Source: Capitulum mitella (taxonomy: Eukaryota > Arthropoda > Thecostraca > Pollicipedomorpha > Pollicipedidae). From it: a stretch of 64,000 bases of DNA. The DNA lies in NCBI GenBank assembly GCA_030062745.1, contig CP099850.1, positions 7,378,001 through 7,442,000 on the forward strand, written 5' to 3'. The position numbers and the translations under genes were made by a program. Within the stretch, counting starts at the first letter, position 1. Each line of letters begins with the position of its first letter. Below are positions 48,017-59,000 of the stretch, piece by piece. The notes below the pieces were generated by a model, which saw only the letters and a list, made by a program, of their open reading frames with translations, made no database searches and was not told where the DNA came from.

Positions 48017-48085
48017 ATGCTTGCGCTTGCTGTGGCGCTTCAGCAGCCTTCTCTGCCCGTTGAGAGGACAGTCTGGATAACCACA
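48017..48085 (-). other. isolated C2H2-like motif in an open frame
   Basis: Inside a minus-strand frame (47810-48247, 145 codons) the residues CGYPDC, then PLNGQRRLLKR, then HSKRKH give C-x4-C-x11-H-x4-H, which fits a C2H2-type zinc finger. The surrounding residues are not recognisable and no second finger follows. It could be an exon or a transposon-borne finger fragment; a chance match is equally possible. Confidence 0.25.
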
Positions 48086-48590
48086 GGACATATTCTGCCT
48101 CGATCGGGTCACTTTGGCGTCTGTCCGTGAAAATCTCATGCCTGTCACTGGTGCAGACGAGATAATCGTGGTATCGCCAGACATCAGCAAGGTATGCACC
48201 TCATCATGAAACCATGAAACGACTGCCGCTTGCAAGCTGCAGGACATTGGAAGTCACCACGTGCCTTACATTAATCGCAGCGGTTGAAACGCGCTCCGGC
48301 GACCATATGATTTACCATATCAAGATTCCTTTTAGCATTTTCTACTCACCAGAATGACAAATCGAACTTCGAACATATAGTCGGACCGTGGAACAGCGGA
48401 TCCAATGACCTGGTGGGCCATTGGAAATACACTAATTTGTCGCCGACTTGTCAGCGAGGCCGCTGACCAACTAAAAATCATGCCACATTTTTTGTGGCCG
48501 AGTTGGAAGGAAACCAGAAAATCAAACCACGATGCCGAATGTGACAGCAAAGGGTTTTACGAAAAGGACAGGTAGCGTTGTATGATGAAA
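48086..48590. other. no gene recognised
   Basis: Anonymous sequence. Confidence 0.5.
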
Positions 48591-48710
48591 TGCATTGCCA
48601 TGAAAGCCTCATTTTAGCTTGTGCGATGTATAATGTACAATGTGATGGACTGCATTGCCATGAAAGCATAATTTTAATTTGTTTAATGTGTCCTGCAGCA
48701 TTTTGTTCTG
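48591..48710. repeat. 60-bp tandem duplication
   Basis: TGCATTGCCATGAAAGC starts at 48591 and 48651. ATTTTAGCTTGT and ATTTTAATTTGT follow at the same offset, giving two diverged 60-base units. Confidence 0.75.
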
Positions 48711-49219
48711 TTCGTCATGAACATTTTCAGTCAAAAGCCTTTGGCTCCAAGCGTGAAGTCAAAATACTCATTTTTGTCGCCGACTTTATCCATCAGATCG
48801 GCATGTCTTACTGCACCTGGCGATCATTGTCAAACGCCATTGTTTTTGCACAAATCCCGCGATTTTTGTTCCCGGAAATAATCGTTTGCAGGGAAGCGCA
48901 CTTGATTTTCATGGTGTAGTGGAAATCCAGACCTGAAATCAGACAACTGATCGCTGATCGCTGTATGGGCAAATTAATTCTCTGGAGGGCACAAAGACGC
49001 CTTTCACGCCACTTGGCCAGGAGGATCTCTCACCTGCTGATAATTGAGACACGTGCATTGGTGCTGAATCATGTTTTTTATGTAATGCCCGATAACGACA
49101 AATTCCGAAAATTGCCGGTAAATGTTCTGCCATCTGGAGAGTCTTTACCAAGAACGATAGGAAAAGAATTTTCACCTTGATACTTTAGATTTTCACCAAT
49201 GTGAAAGGTCATTATTATG

Positions 49220-49222
<3 letters not shown>
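48711..49222. other. no gene recognised
   Basis: Anonymous sequence between a small duplication and a microsatellite. Confidence 0.5.
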
Positions 49223-49223
<1 letters not shown>

Positions 49224-49266
<43 letters not shown>

Positions 49267-49273
49267 ATATATA
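49224..49273. repeat. (TA)n(TG)n microsatellite
   Basis: TA alternation to about 49258, a few TG units, then TATATATA again. Confidence 0.95.
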
Positions 49274-49327
49274 TGGTTGAAAGACATGTTCATACATTCA
49301 GTATTGTCACATATTTAGTTGTGAAGC

Positions 49328-51250
49328 AACGTTTCGTCCAGTCGTGGACATTGTCAAACTATTTATGTCAAATTGTAGCATTTCAAATGTAGCAAACATT
49401 TGAGTTAAATTTCAGATAAATGGCATACACTACAAGAAGACCGCAGTTCGATCCTGAAAATACGCTCCAATATAGGTCAACTAACTGAGGCCTAAACACA
49501 TCAGATGGCTGGCCTCAGGCCATGAAAAACATCACTCAGCGTGGCAGTCATGACGACTGTGGAGTGTTGGCGGTCTTTCTTGGATGAGAATAGCTGTCGA
49601 CACTCGTACACTCGTCTCCTGTCACGGTTTTGCGCGATGGTCATGATCACCGGGCCAGAGATGCGTCATGCCTTCAGTCAGCACGAACAACACCGAACTA
49701 ATGAATGCACTTCACGAAACTTCACGAACCGGCTCTACATGTAGATCGCTCGTTACCAATGACGAACATCGGCAAAAGAGCATTATCACTTTTTTAATCA
49801 CTTTTATTTAATTTTTATTATCACTTTAATTATCGCTTTTATTATCGCTATCACGTTTTTAATTTCCGCCCTGAGTTTAATTTCATACAAGTTTTTTATC
49901 AGATTTTTTTTTAACAAGCGTAACAAACATCACGATTCCTAACATTATGAACACGGAGAACACGGAGACGAACATTGTGCATGATGCAGCTACGACCAGA
50001 CATTGTCAGAACACTGTGCGCAAAAAAAACGTGCGAAACGGGCCATGGGCTACTTGCATGAAACCATCAAAAGAACATCGGAACTCTATTGTTCCCGTCC
50101 TCAGTCAAGCTTTGTTATGGACAACTAAACGGAGATTCAGTCAGGAGTTCTTGTTAGTTGCTTGGTTCATGCTGTTTTTCATGATTATATTTGAAGCCGT
50201 TTTATTCCGATAATATATTACAAGTTTCAATTTTGTGTCTCCAGTTAGCTTTATGTTTTTGGAAACCAGGTCATGAAGGATACGTCCATCAGGACGGTAA
50301 TCGGCACTCATCTGTATTTTTCATAAAACAGTTTTTTTACGCCGCACCTATCGATATTGTTTTCGTTATCGGTGTTCCTCCCAGAAGCGGCTTCGGTGTC
50401 ACTGTTGCTGGTACTGTCGCTGCCGTCGCGGCCACCGCCGCTGCTGCCGCTGCGTCCTACCACTGTTTTCTGCGGTAGGGCACAGAATGATGACGAATGA
50501 TGAAACACCAGCAACAGTGGCACCGAAACCACTTCTACAGTGGCACCGAAACCACTTCTGAGAGGGACACCGATAGTGGAAATAATGTCGACAGCGGCGG
50601 CGTAATAAACTTGTTTTATACAAAAACAGATCAGCGCCTGCCACTGTGTTATTGAAGGTATCCTTGAAGACCTGATCTTCAAAACGTTAAGTCCACCGGA
50701 AACATGAAACTAAAACTTGTCAGATACTTTAATAAAACGTTGCAAATCTCATAATCCAAAACAACATCAGCCAAGCGACGAGACCACAGTTGACCAATGT
50801 AGTTTGTGAAAATAAATGTCCTAAGGAGGCTGCAAACTTCTAACTAATGAAATCAATGGCAATGCTCATACCACTACAACCCTCTTGAGACGACTCGCTT
50901 GCAATTCAGCTTCGGGCGCACCTCACCAGCATCACCAAGACATGCATTTTTGGCGCAAATCATGGCAAGAATTGGTCCAGAATACCATGACCATCGCGCA
51001 AAACCGTGACAGGAGACGAGTGTACGGGTGTTGGCAGCTATTCTGATCCCAGAAAGACCGCCAACACTTCACAATCATCATGATAGGCCTCAGTTAGTTG
51101 ACCTATATTTGAGCGTATTTTCAGGATCGAGCTGCGGTCTTCTTGTAGCGCATGCGATTACTTTCGGATTCAGCTCAAATGCTTCTTACATTCTAAATGT
51201 TACAGTTTCACACAAACTGTTTGAACATGTACACGGTTGGACGAAACGTT
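49328..51250. repeat. large inverted repeat (foldback structure)
   Basis: The left arm (49328 to about 50415) and right arm (about 50514 to 51250) are reverse complements in several blocks in register. 49328-49340 pairs with 51238-51250 perfectly. 49430-49493 pairs with 51085-51148 with 2 differences in 64. 49563-49645 pairs with 50986-51068 with 5 differences in 83. The inner ~250 bases of each arm (about 50165-50415 against 50514-50780) match with more differences. Indels make the arms unequal: the left arm has ~50 extra bases near 49495-49550 and a longer unmatched stretch at about 49700-50120. The ~100-base spacer is GCC-rich. No protein is recognised. It could be a foldback-type transposon or an inverted duplication of an older element; a transcript would form long double-stranded RNA. 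Confidence 0.9.
50514..50559 (+). repeat. 23-bp perfect tandem duplication
   Basis: The 23-base word at 50514-50536, containing ACAGTGGCACCGAAACCAC, is repeated exactly at 50537-50559. It lies at the inner edge of the right arm of the large inverted repeat; the left arm has a single counterpart. Confidence 0.95.
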
Positions 51251-51414
51251 CCTTTAAAACTTGATGTATGACAGAGCTGGATGATATAATTTCTTACTCA
51301 TGGTTTGTAGGAAAAAGATCGGCATGAAAGCTTGAGCGCCTGGGAAAAGGCAATGCCAGGTATGTGGTCAGATTTAACGAAACACGCATCCAACCTCCCC
51401 CTCCCCATACATGT

Positions 51415-52631
51415 TTAACCCTATTCCCGGCAGGAGGGGGCGGAATCCGCCCACCCCCCTCGGGTTTTTAGCTTGCCAATTCCAGGCTTTTTAACGCAGC
51501 TTCACGAAACTTGGTCACTTTTCCTAACTATTCTTTCTCCGTGCCGTGACAAAATTTGAAAATTCTACTTTGCTTAGGGGCGGAGTCAGGCAACGTTTTT
51601 GGGAGGCACCTTATGCCATTTTTGGCCAAGTTAAGGGTAAAAGGAAAATGTCTGCCAAAAACAGAGTTTTTAAGATAGAACTTAAAACTTTATATGGATG
51701 TATAGCTAAATAGTTGGGCAATGTGCAGATAAAATTTTGTTCACCTGAGGTCATTTTAAAAGGTCAGGTCAAGGTCAAAATTCAAAATTTGTTTTTTCGC
51801 TATAATTTCGTCGTTTTTTCAAATGCCAAACCAGGAATATATATGACGTAGAAGGGTGCCTTCTACTTGTGTACCAAGTTTCAGCTTGATATCAGGTCGG
51901 GTCACGGAGCTATGGCCTAAAATGTCAGTGCGCGTACCCTATATCGCAATAGCCATAAAATGAAATTTTTCAAATAGACTGAATTCAAACGATTGAAAAC
52001 GTTTAAATATAATATTAAACGCATAGGAGACCATTCTAAGTGGCCCCAAGGTCACTGGAGGTCATTTAAGGTCAAAGGTCACAAGTTGATCTGAGAAACG
52101 TGTGACCATGACAGTTCCTCTTTTTCATGTCCCTGGCACCGCCTATGCTAACATTATACAAACATTGTAATGCGATTTGTACTTCTTTAGTATAACATGA
52201 CTAGCAGAAGCCAAAAAAGGGTGTTTGCCTCTTTTGTTCATCCAGTTGTTAGAAAACTAATCCTCCTATTTTTGAAACCCTGTGAACGCCCATGAATTTT
52301 CTCAAAATTTCAGATTTGTGTACCCATGGTAAAAGCCCTATCCATAATCTCTCGATTGATGCCAGTTTCATCAAAATCGGTCCATAAACAACGGAGTTAT
52401 AAGAAGTCCAAAAGTACCCCCCATTTTGACATTTTTTCCCCCCTGTATCCACAAATTTTAAAATTTTGACAATTTCTTTTTATAAAAATGTAGTTCACGT
52501 CACGGCAAATGGATTGCCGTTTGTTGCGATGAAATCGGACGAGTAGTTCTCGAGATCTCAGGGGGGGGGCCGAATCCGCCCCCCCCGCCGGGAATCGGCC
52601 ATACCGTCTAGCCCTCCGGGAATAGGGTTAA
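51415..52631 (+). mobile_element. TTAA-flanked piggyBac-like element, copy E (best preserved)
   Basis: It starts TTAACCCTATTCCCGG (51415-51430) and ends CCGGGAATAGGGTTAA (52616-52631), perfect 16-base inverted ends including the TTAA target. Both ends continue with a GC-rich palindromic segment (GGGGGCGGAATCCGCCC at left; the reverse complement at right reads GGCGGATTCGGCCCCC), separated at the right end by an extra ~28 bases with GGCTAGACGG. Length is 1,217. It contains DR0 (51766-51777) and DR1 (52069-52081) arrangements of AGGTCA. No transposase frame is present, so it would depend on a piggyBac-like enzyme encoded elsewhere (inference). Confidence 0.93.
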
Positions 52632-52634
52632 ATA

Positions 52635-52849
<215 letters not shown>

Positions 52850-52852
<3 letters not shown>

Positions 52853-55800
52853 CTCGCATTCACCGTAGCCTATTTTGGATCCTAATCACAAGTCTTTGAG
52901 TTTTGTACGCAACCCTGGACCAAGATCATAGAGCATTGTCGTTAGCCCTTGAAACAACGATCAGCCATTGCTCGTAAAGCTGTAGAAAAATAGCAAACCC
53001 CGTTTTACAATGGATCCCAGAAGGAAAAATAGACCCGGATGTCAGTGACTTTAGCTGCCAGACCAAGATCAATCACGTAGCCAAAGGGTAAATACGTATC
53101 AGAGTGTCATGCAAGGAACCACTTAAGGTCTGCAGGCCTGCTAGGCACGCTCGTCACAAAGTGCTTGTCTTAAGCCCGCGAGGCAGCGGGATATCGGCCG
53201 TCAAGGGCACCGGAGGCGACGACCGGTTTACCAGCTCTTTTGAAGCCACAGTTGCTTTCAGACATTCCAAGAGGGGTTGCGGCGAATTGGGGAGGCCTTT
53301 CTGGTGAAAGTAGCCGGACTACTGGAACGTGGCAGCCTTATGAGATTTTTCTTGGAAGCCGCACGGGTCTTTTTGCCGGTTCATCTGCTGGCGCTGAACG
53401 ATTGGCGGTCGCCCTCGGTAGCTGTCGTACCGGTTTGCAGGTAACCAGAAGTCATGAGCTCGTAAGTCTGCGGATACCGTTTTGCGGCGGGGGGGGGGGT
53501 TGGACTGGCCCTCTTGTAATATGGACCGGCTTATTGTTTAGCATCAGTTCAGTTCTGGAGCCATTTTGTCGTTTTATCAGAGCAAGTTCCACGAAAGTGC
53601 AATATGCTGTATATGATATGCCACGAATATGCATTGGACAATATGCTACAGACTGCAAACCATCGCTTACCGTTGTCTTCAGCTGCGTCCTAGTGAACTG
53701 CGGTTTCCATCTGCGTCCTGGCATATGCACAGACAGAGTATTTATGTATGTAGGGAGAACCCAAGCCCAAATCGAGGCACAAAAAATCTGAATTTTTTCC
53801 CACAGGTGCGGCAGCACTGAGCAAGTGTAGTCTTTAGGCACGACACCCAACGGGTCTCGGGTGGCAATGAATTGGCGTGTAGCCCACTAACTAGAAAACT
53901 AGAACTTTTAGTTTCCGACGGCTTACTTCGATGTGGCAACAAGTGCGATGGAATTACAACAACATTTTAGCGCTGACTGACGTTTAGAATTTTTGTTTGC
54001 TTACTCTTGATGGTCAGTTTTGACGTGGGGGTACACGCGGTGGACTTTCAAGGATTTCGAACGCAAAATGACATTGGTTGCTCAACATCTGCACCCAGAC
54101 TTGTTCTTTTCGAAATGCAGTGAAATTAAAGGGACTGTTCAACCTTTAATCAAGACTGGGACCAAGTCCAAATCATCTGTGCTGCTGAGGGCATTTTTCC
54201 GACCATTTCATCCATGTTTTGCCATATGCGCAGTATTGGATTTCAGGACCACTGGCATTTACAACATCAAAAAGGACAAGTAGTTCCGCCTCCTGCCTTT
54301 AAACATGTGAATCGAAATAGCCAAATTGTACTTTGTAATCTGATAGAGTGATTTCTGGAGTACCTTGTATTTCAAAGGTCTCCGTTTCTTCTTTATAAAT
54401 TTGGTCCGAATGGTTGTTGGAATGATGCTTTCGACCAAAGTCCGAGCTAAGCCGAGCTGGTTGCATTGGCTCTGACCCTAAACCGGACTTATAATGCCAG
54501 GAAGTGATTGGTTTTCTGGTGAAAGTATAACGTACCGCCAAGTGTGCGACACGACCTTCACCATGATCGTCTATTGCCTTGCTGCCAGCTGACCCGAGTG
54601 CTAAATATTGAGCGCCGAGACGACTCGAAGTCTTCTTCCCAGGACGGGTAGACTGACGCTAGTCTGTAAGCAACTGACCAAGAATTTCTCCTCATTTATT
54701 GCTTGGCACTAGTCAATCCACAATCAGCTGTTGCTCGTGGACACGAAGGTGCCCAGTTTAATAGACGTGGACAGAAGACGCGTTCTGCGTACTCATCAAT
54801 AAGTGCCGTCAGAATACAGATTGATTAGTTGCATTGTCGTGGTTCTAGGCATGCCTCAAAATGTGCAGCGCTGAAAACTTACTTGAAGACATTTTGTGGA
54901 ACCAAAGGAATCTCTTTCTGCAAAGCCGCCAAAGATCCATTGCTTCTGAACGTCAGATCATTAAAATTTGTAATCATATTGAAGGATTTATTTGTGTTAA
55001 CCACCAATCCTGTCGAAGAAACTTTTTCTGACACGCATCGGCCGCGAAATAGCGACATACCTATTCATTTTTTCGGTCTAACTATATTCCGTTGGCTGCA
55101 GCTTTCCTGAAAGCAGCTTTCCTTTCCAGCCCTCCAATGACAGAACGTTCCCAGAGACAAAAGAGGAAATGTTTGGAAATGCATGTGCTGTCAGCTGTTC
55201 GTGAACTGATAGCTTTGTCTTATTTTTTCCTTTATTGATGGTTTCCAGACTGTGGAAGCATTTCGTTTATTTTACCAAATGCCGAAATATCCCCGTTTGC
55301 ATTAGTCCGTGCATGTCGTATAGCATTTCGCCTCAATGGTTTTTGGTCTGGAAATATACATTCTTGGAAGATACCATGAAATTGCGGAAATCTTGCACGA
55401 AGCGAAGCCGAGGACTAGAATTTTTGTGAAACGTCAGAATCGGAGTGTTCCGTTTCCCTGGTAGAGTCCTAGAAGATATTTGCTGTATGTTTGATCTCAT
55501 CTGATTGAAGTGATATGTATTTTAGGTATAATGGCTTCTGGTAAGCCAAATTTCAATTTCTTGGATTACTTTTGTAGAGGATTCAAACTTCGTTGATGAC
55601 AATGACAGTCATAAAACATATGTAGACAACTTTCAGAACTAACAGAAGTAACAGTGACAAGGAAAAAGTATTGGTTTCACAAACTGAAAAGAGAAGTTGA
55701 AACGTAATTTGAAAGGAAGGAAACTTCATGAATTATCATCATCTGTTCATGATTAACATCATTATCTGTTATTTTGGCCACGGTGACTTGGACTCATTAA

Positions 55801-55860
55801 ATACGGATGTATTTAGATATGCCTACATGTGATGTGTAGGCCTGCAATGATAATATTGTC
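52850..55860. other. no gene recognised
   Basis: A G run of about 11 lies near 53489-53499. The 183-codon plus frame (53240-53791) and its minus-strand counterpart match no family I know. No repeat family member was recognised. Confidence 0.5.
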
Positions 55861-56002
55861 TTAACCCTATTCCCGGAGGGCTAGACGGTATGGTCGATTC
55901 CCGGCAGGGGGGTCGGATTTGCCCCCCCCCGAGATCTCTAGAACTACTCTTCCGATTTCATCGCAACAAACGGCAATCGATTTGCCGTGACGTGAACTAC
56001 AT
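55861..56002 (-). mobile_element. TTAA element, copy F (terminal fragment)
   Basis: It starts TTAACCCTATTCCCGG (55861-55876), followed by AGGGCTAGACGGTATGG, GAGATCTCTAGAACTAC and ATTTCATCGCAACAAACGG, as in the right end of the family read in reverse. Similarity stops shortly after GTGAACTACATT (near 56002). Only the last ~140 bases of the element remain; the other end is missing. Confidence 0.9.
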
Positions 56003-59000
56003 TGAACACTCCCTCCGCCCCTTTGGAGTTATTTCGCTAATAGGATCTATGCTAAAATATTTGTGTGCAAAAAATGATTTTATTTCTTTTGACTGAAATA
56101 GAAATCGTGAAGTGTTGGATCTCTTGAAAATTAGGAGATGCAAGAAACAAATCCAAGAAAACTGCTCGTGCAAAGTTTCTTGGATTGCATGATTACAAAT
56201 ATTTACGGTACTGAACATATCGGAAAACGTCTTTGACCACGGGCCAAAATGTTCCACCAAATCACGCGCAAACAGTTTTTCGGACAAAATGCGACTGGAA
56301 TTTCCAGAAATGTTTCAGACTGCAACTGTTGCCGTGCAAGGCTCCTGGGTACACGTGCAAGCTTTGTGACCACATAGAGTGTGGTTTGGTGATAAATGGC
56401 ATCGGTGATGGGAGAAACCGCAATTAATTATTAATCAAGGTTGAAAGATAGCCATATCTATAGTCTTTCCATGAGCTTCCAAACGTTGCAACCAAGAGCC
56501 AGCGTTCCTTGAGGTTTGCTTGCTACGGCTAGACTGAATATATGGCTTCTCGAGGTTTTCGTTCCCGATATCATAATCCAAGTACGGTGGGAGGAATGGC
56601 TTTGTTTTTTCTCTTTCTGTTCTGACACACAGCTGCATTTTGTAAAAATCCCACCACACTTCGCCCCATGGGATTGTCATTCCTAAACAACGGCTAAAGG
56701 CTCATTTTAAAGCTAGGCATGACTCTCCAGGCTAACGTCCGAGGGCATTTTCGATTTTCACCACCGTAGCGTTTCCGGAGGGTCGAGGTTGCGTCCAGGC
56801 TGACTGCAGTGTTGTCATTGCTACATGTGGCCCATAAGGACGTTTTTCTACGTAATCTAGTGCACAGCAAGGCCTCTAAGTATGCGATTAGATTGGGTAG
56901 CCCGCGATTTTTTTTCTGAAAGGCGCCCAAACATGCAAGTGCTACAAGGCCATTGCCAGTGAACAACGGTGTTGTGTGATATATCAGGGGTCTCCAAAAG
57001 CTTACTGGCGTCTGAGAAGCTACCTGGGATTTTGACTGTCCTAGTCGCTTCCCGCTTTCAGGTTAAATTGTCCATTATGTGGCTTTCAAACGACGTTATC
57101 CATGTCGAATCGTTCACGTCAATTTTACATTGCAAGCCCGGCCACGTAAAAGCTGCAGGAAGTGTTGGAAAGCTCTTTTCACCATGCGGTCGAAATATGA
57201 AGAAAAGGGGTGGGTAGATAGTACGTTAGAGGCAAAGGGAAAAACGAGGCCTAGAAAAACTTGTCTTTTGTACAGCCATATCCCGGAAACCAGGACCGTC
57301 CTGTTTCCATGTGGTCCACTTCCGAAGAATTTACGTTTTATAAACCATGCATTTTTGCCTTGAAAATGACGGTTCGTCGTAACTCCTTGCCTTCTCATGA
57401 GGCATACGTCCGTGTTAACCATATCAACCCAGTATCTTTCGAACTCATTGAAATGCAAAATTACGTAGTATTTGACTCCACATGGGGTCAATTTTTCATC
57501 CCTTGGTGCAATTTTTAAGTCATAATGGCCGCTAAATCAGCCATTTTCCTACAACTGGAACCAAATTCGTTCGCATGCGTGATTCGATTACATGTACGAA
57601 TACATATAATACGGTATGGTATTAAGCAGAAAAAATATTGAACGAAGGCATATTTTCGACAAAGCAAATAACGAGGGGCGTAAATCTCGAATGGGGAAAT
57701 ACGGAATGCCAGATATCGACCTTAAAATTGATGTAGAAAAACAATTATTCCGCCGAACAGAGCATGAAATGGAAAAAGACATTGAAGGGTTTAACAGAAG
57801 TAGCGAGGAAGCATCGATGGCAACCGGCAATATGCCAAATTACAGATGACTGAATGACAGAATATCTGGTCAGGTGTCAATAACGCAACAGATAAATATT
57901 TAAGCGAAAAATATACCAAGACATCTAGTAGCGCAACACGGTGGGCGGGCGCACTGACTTCTGCCAAAAGTCGTACGGGCACATGCCAGCAGGAGCGTCG
58001 TGAAAGCTGCCCAGGGTGTACAAGTAACTCCTTTAATGTTTTAGCTAGAATCCCCCGAAATGAATATTCCGGTTGTTTCAAGGGGCTGCTGAAATGAACC
58101 GACCAAACAAACATTCTGACAGAAGCCCAAAAACCTGTTTACTTGGCAACACCAGCATTCTGGGGCGCAGCAGAAAGTCTAGAGCGACACGTGAGCGTGT
58201 CGAAAAAGCCCGCTTTCCTCCCCGCAGTCATGGCCATAGCCTTCAGCCCCTGGCTAAAGACAGGACGAAACGCTCGGCCTGCCCGACCGCCCAGCACATC
58301 CCATTGCCGTATCAGGAGCCTCGGAGGAGACAGGACCAGGAAGACTAGGACGTAATGATCTCAAGGGCTGCAAGAGGCTTAAGTGCTGCCTAAGTGACTT
58401 TCAGCAGTCTGATCAGATTTTCACCCATACGAGTTTTGCACCCGGAACCAAGTTTTCCCGAGACTGTATGGTATATTGTCGCGTCTTACGACGTCCATGC
58501 GAGGGAAATGCTTGCTTCGAGAAACTGGGCTATGAGGCAAAGAAACAGCATTCTGAAATCATCAGCAAAATTTATGTTGTATTTTTTTTACAATTTTCCA
58601 TATCAATGGATAAAACGGCGCAAAAATGTAACAGATGACGTCCGAATGGTGTCTCCCGCGTCGTTAACCTCTGGTTCACAATGCGCTGATCCTAAGACCA
58701 CGAATGGAAGCGTGTGCGCCGCTGCGTAATAGGGGTTGCTGGTAAACTGAAGCTATTGATGACGTCATTTGAAGACTTCCCTCACCCACGCTTGTTTATA
58801 CATCGTCGGTAAGATCAGGTTTTCTTAGCCTTGCGTTGTACTTGTGTCAGGGCCGCGGATAAGGGATTTCGAAGAGGGGGTGGCAGTTACAGGAAAATAG
58901 CCGTTCATAGCGTCCACTTTTGCGCATTTTGCTACATTTTCTGACAAATAAAAGTCGCCGTTACTTTTAGTCAAGATATTGATACTAAAATGAATTAATA

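Noticed and set aside
53240..53791. 183-codon plus frame
   Set aside because: No recognisable domain; it runs through an 11-base G tract and is mirrored by a frame of similar length on the other strand.
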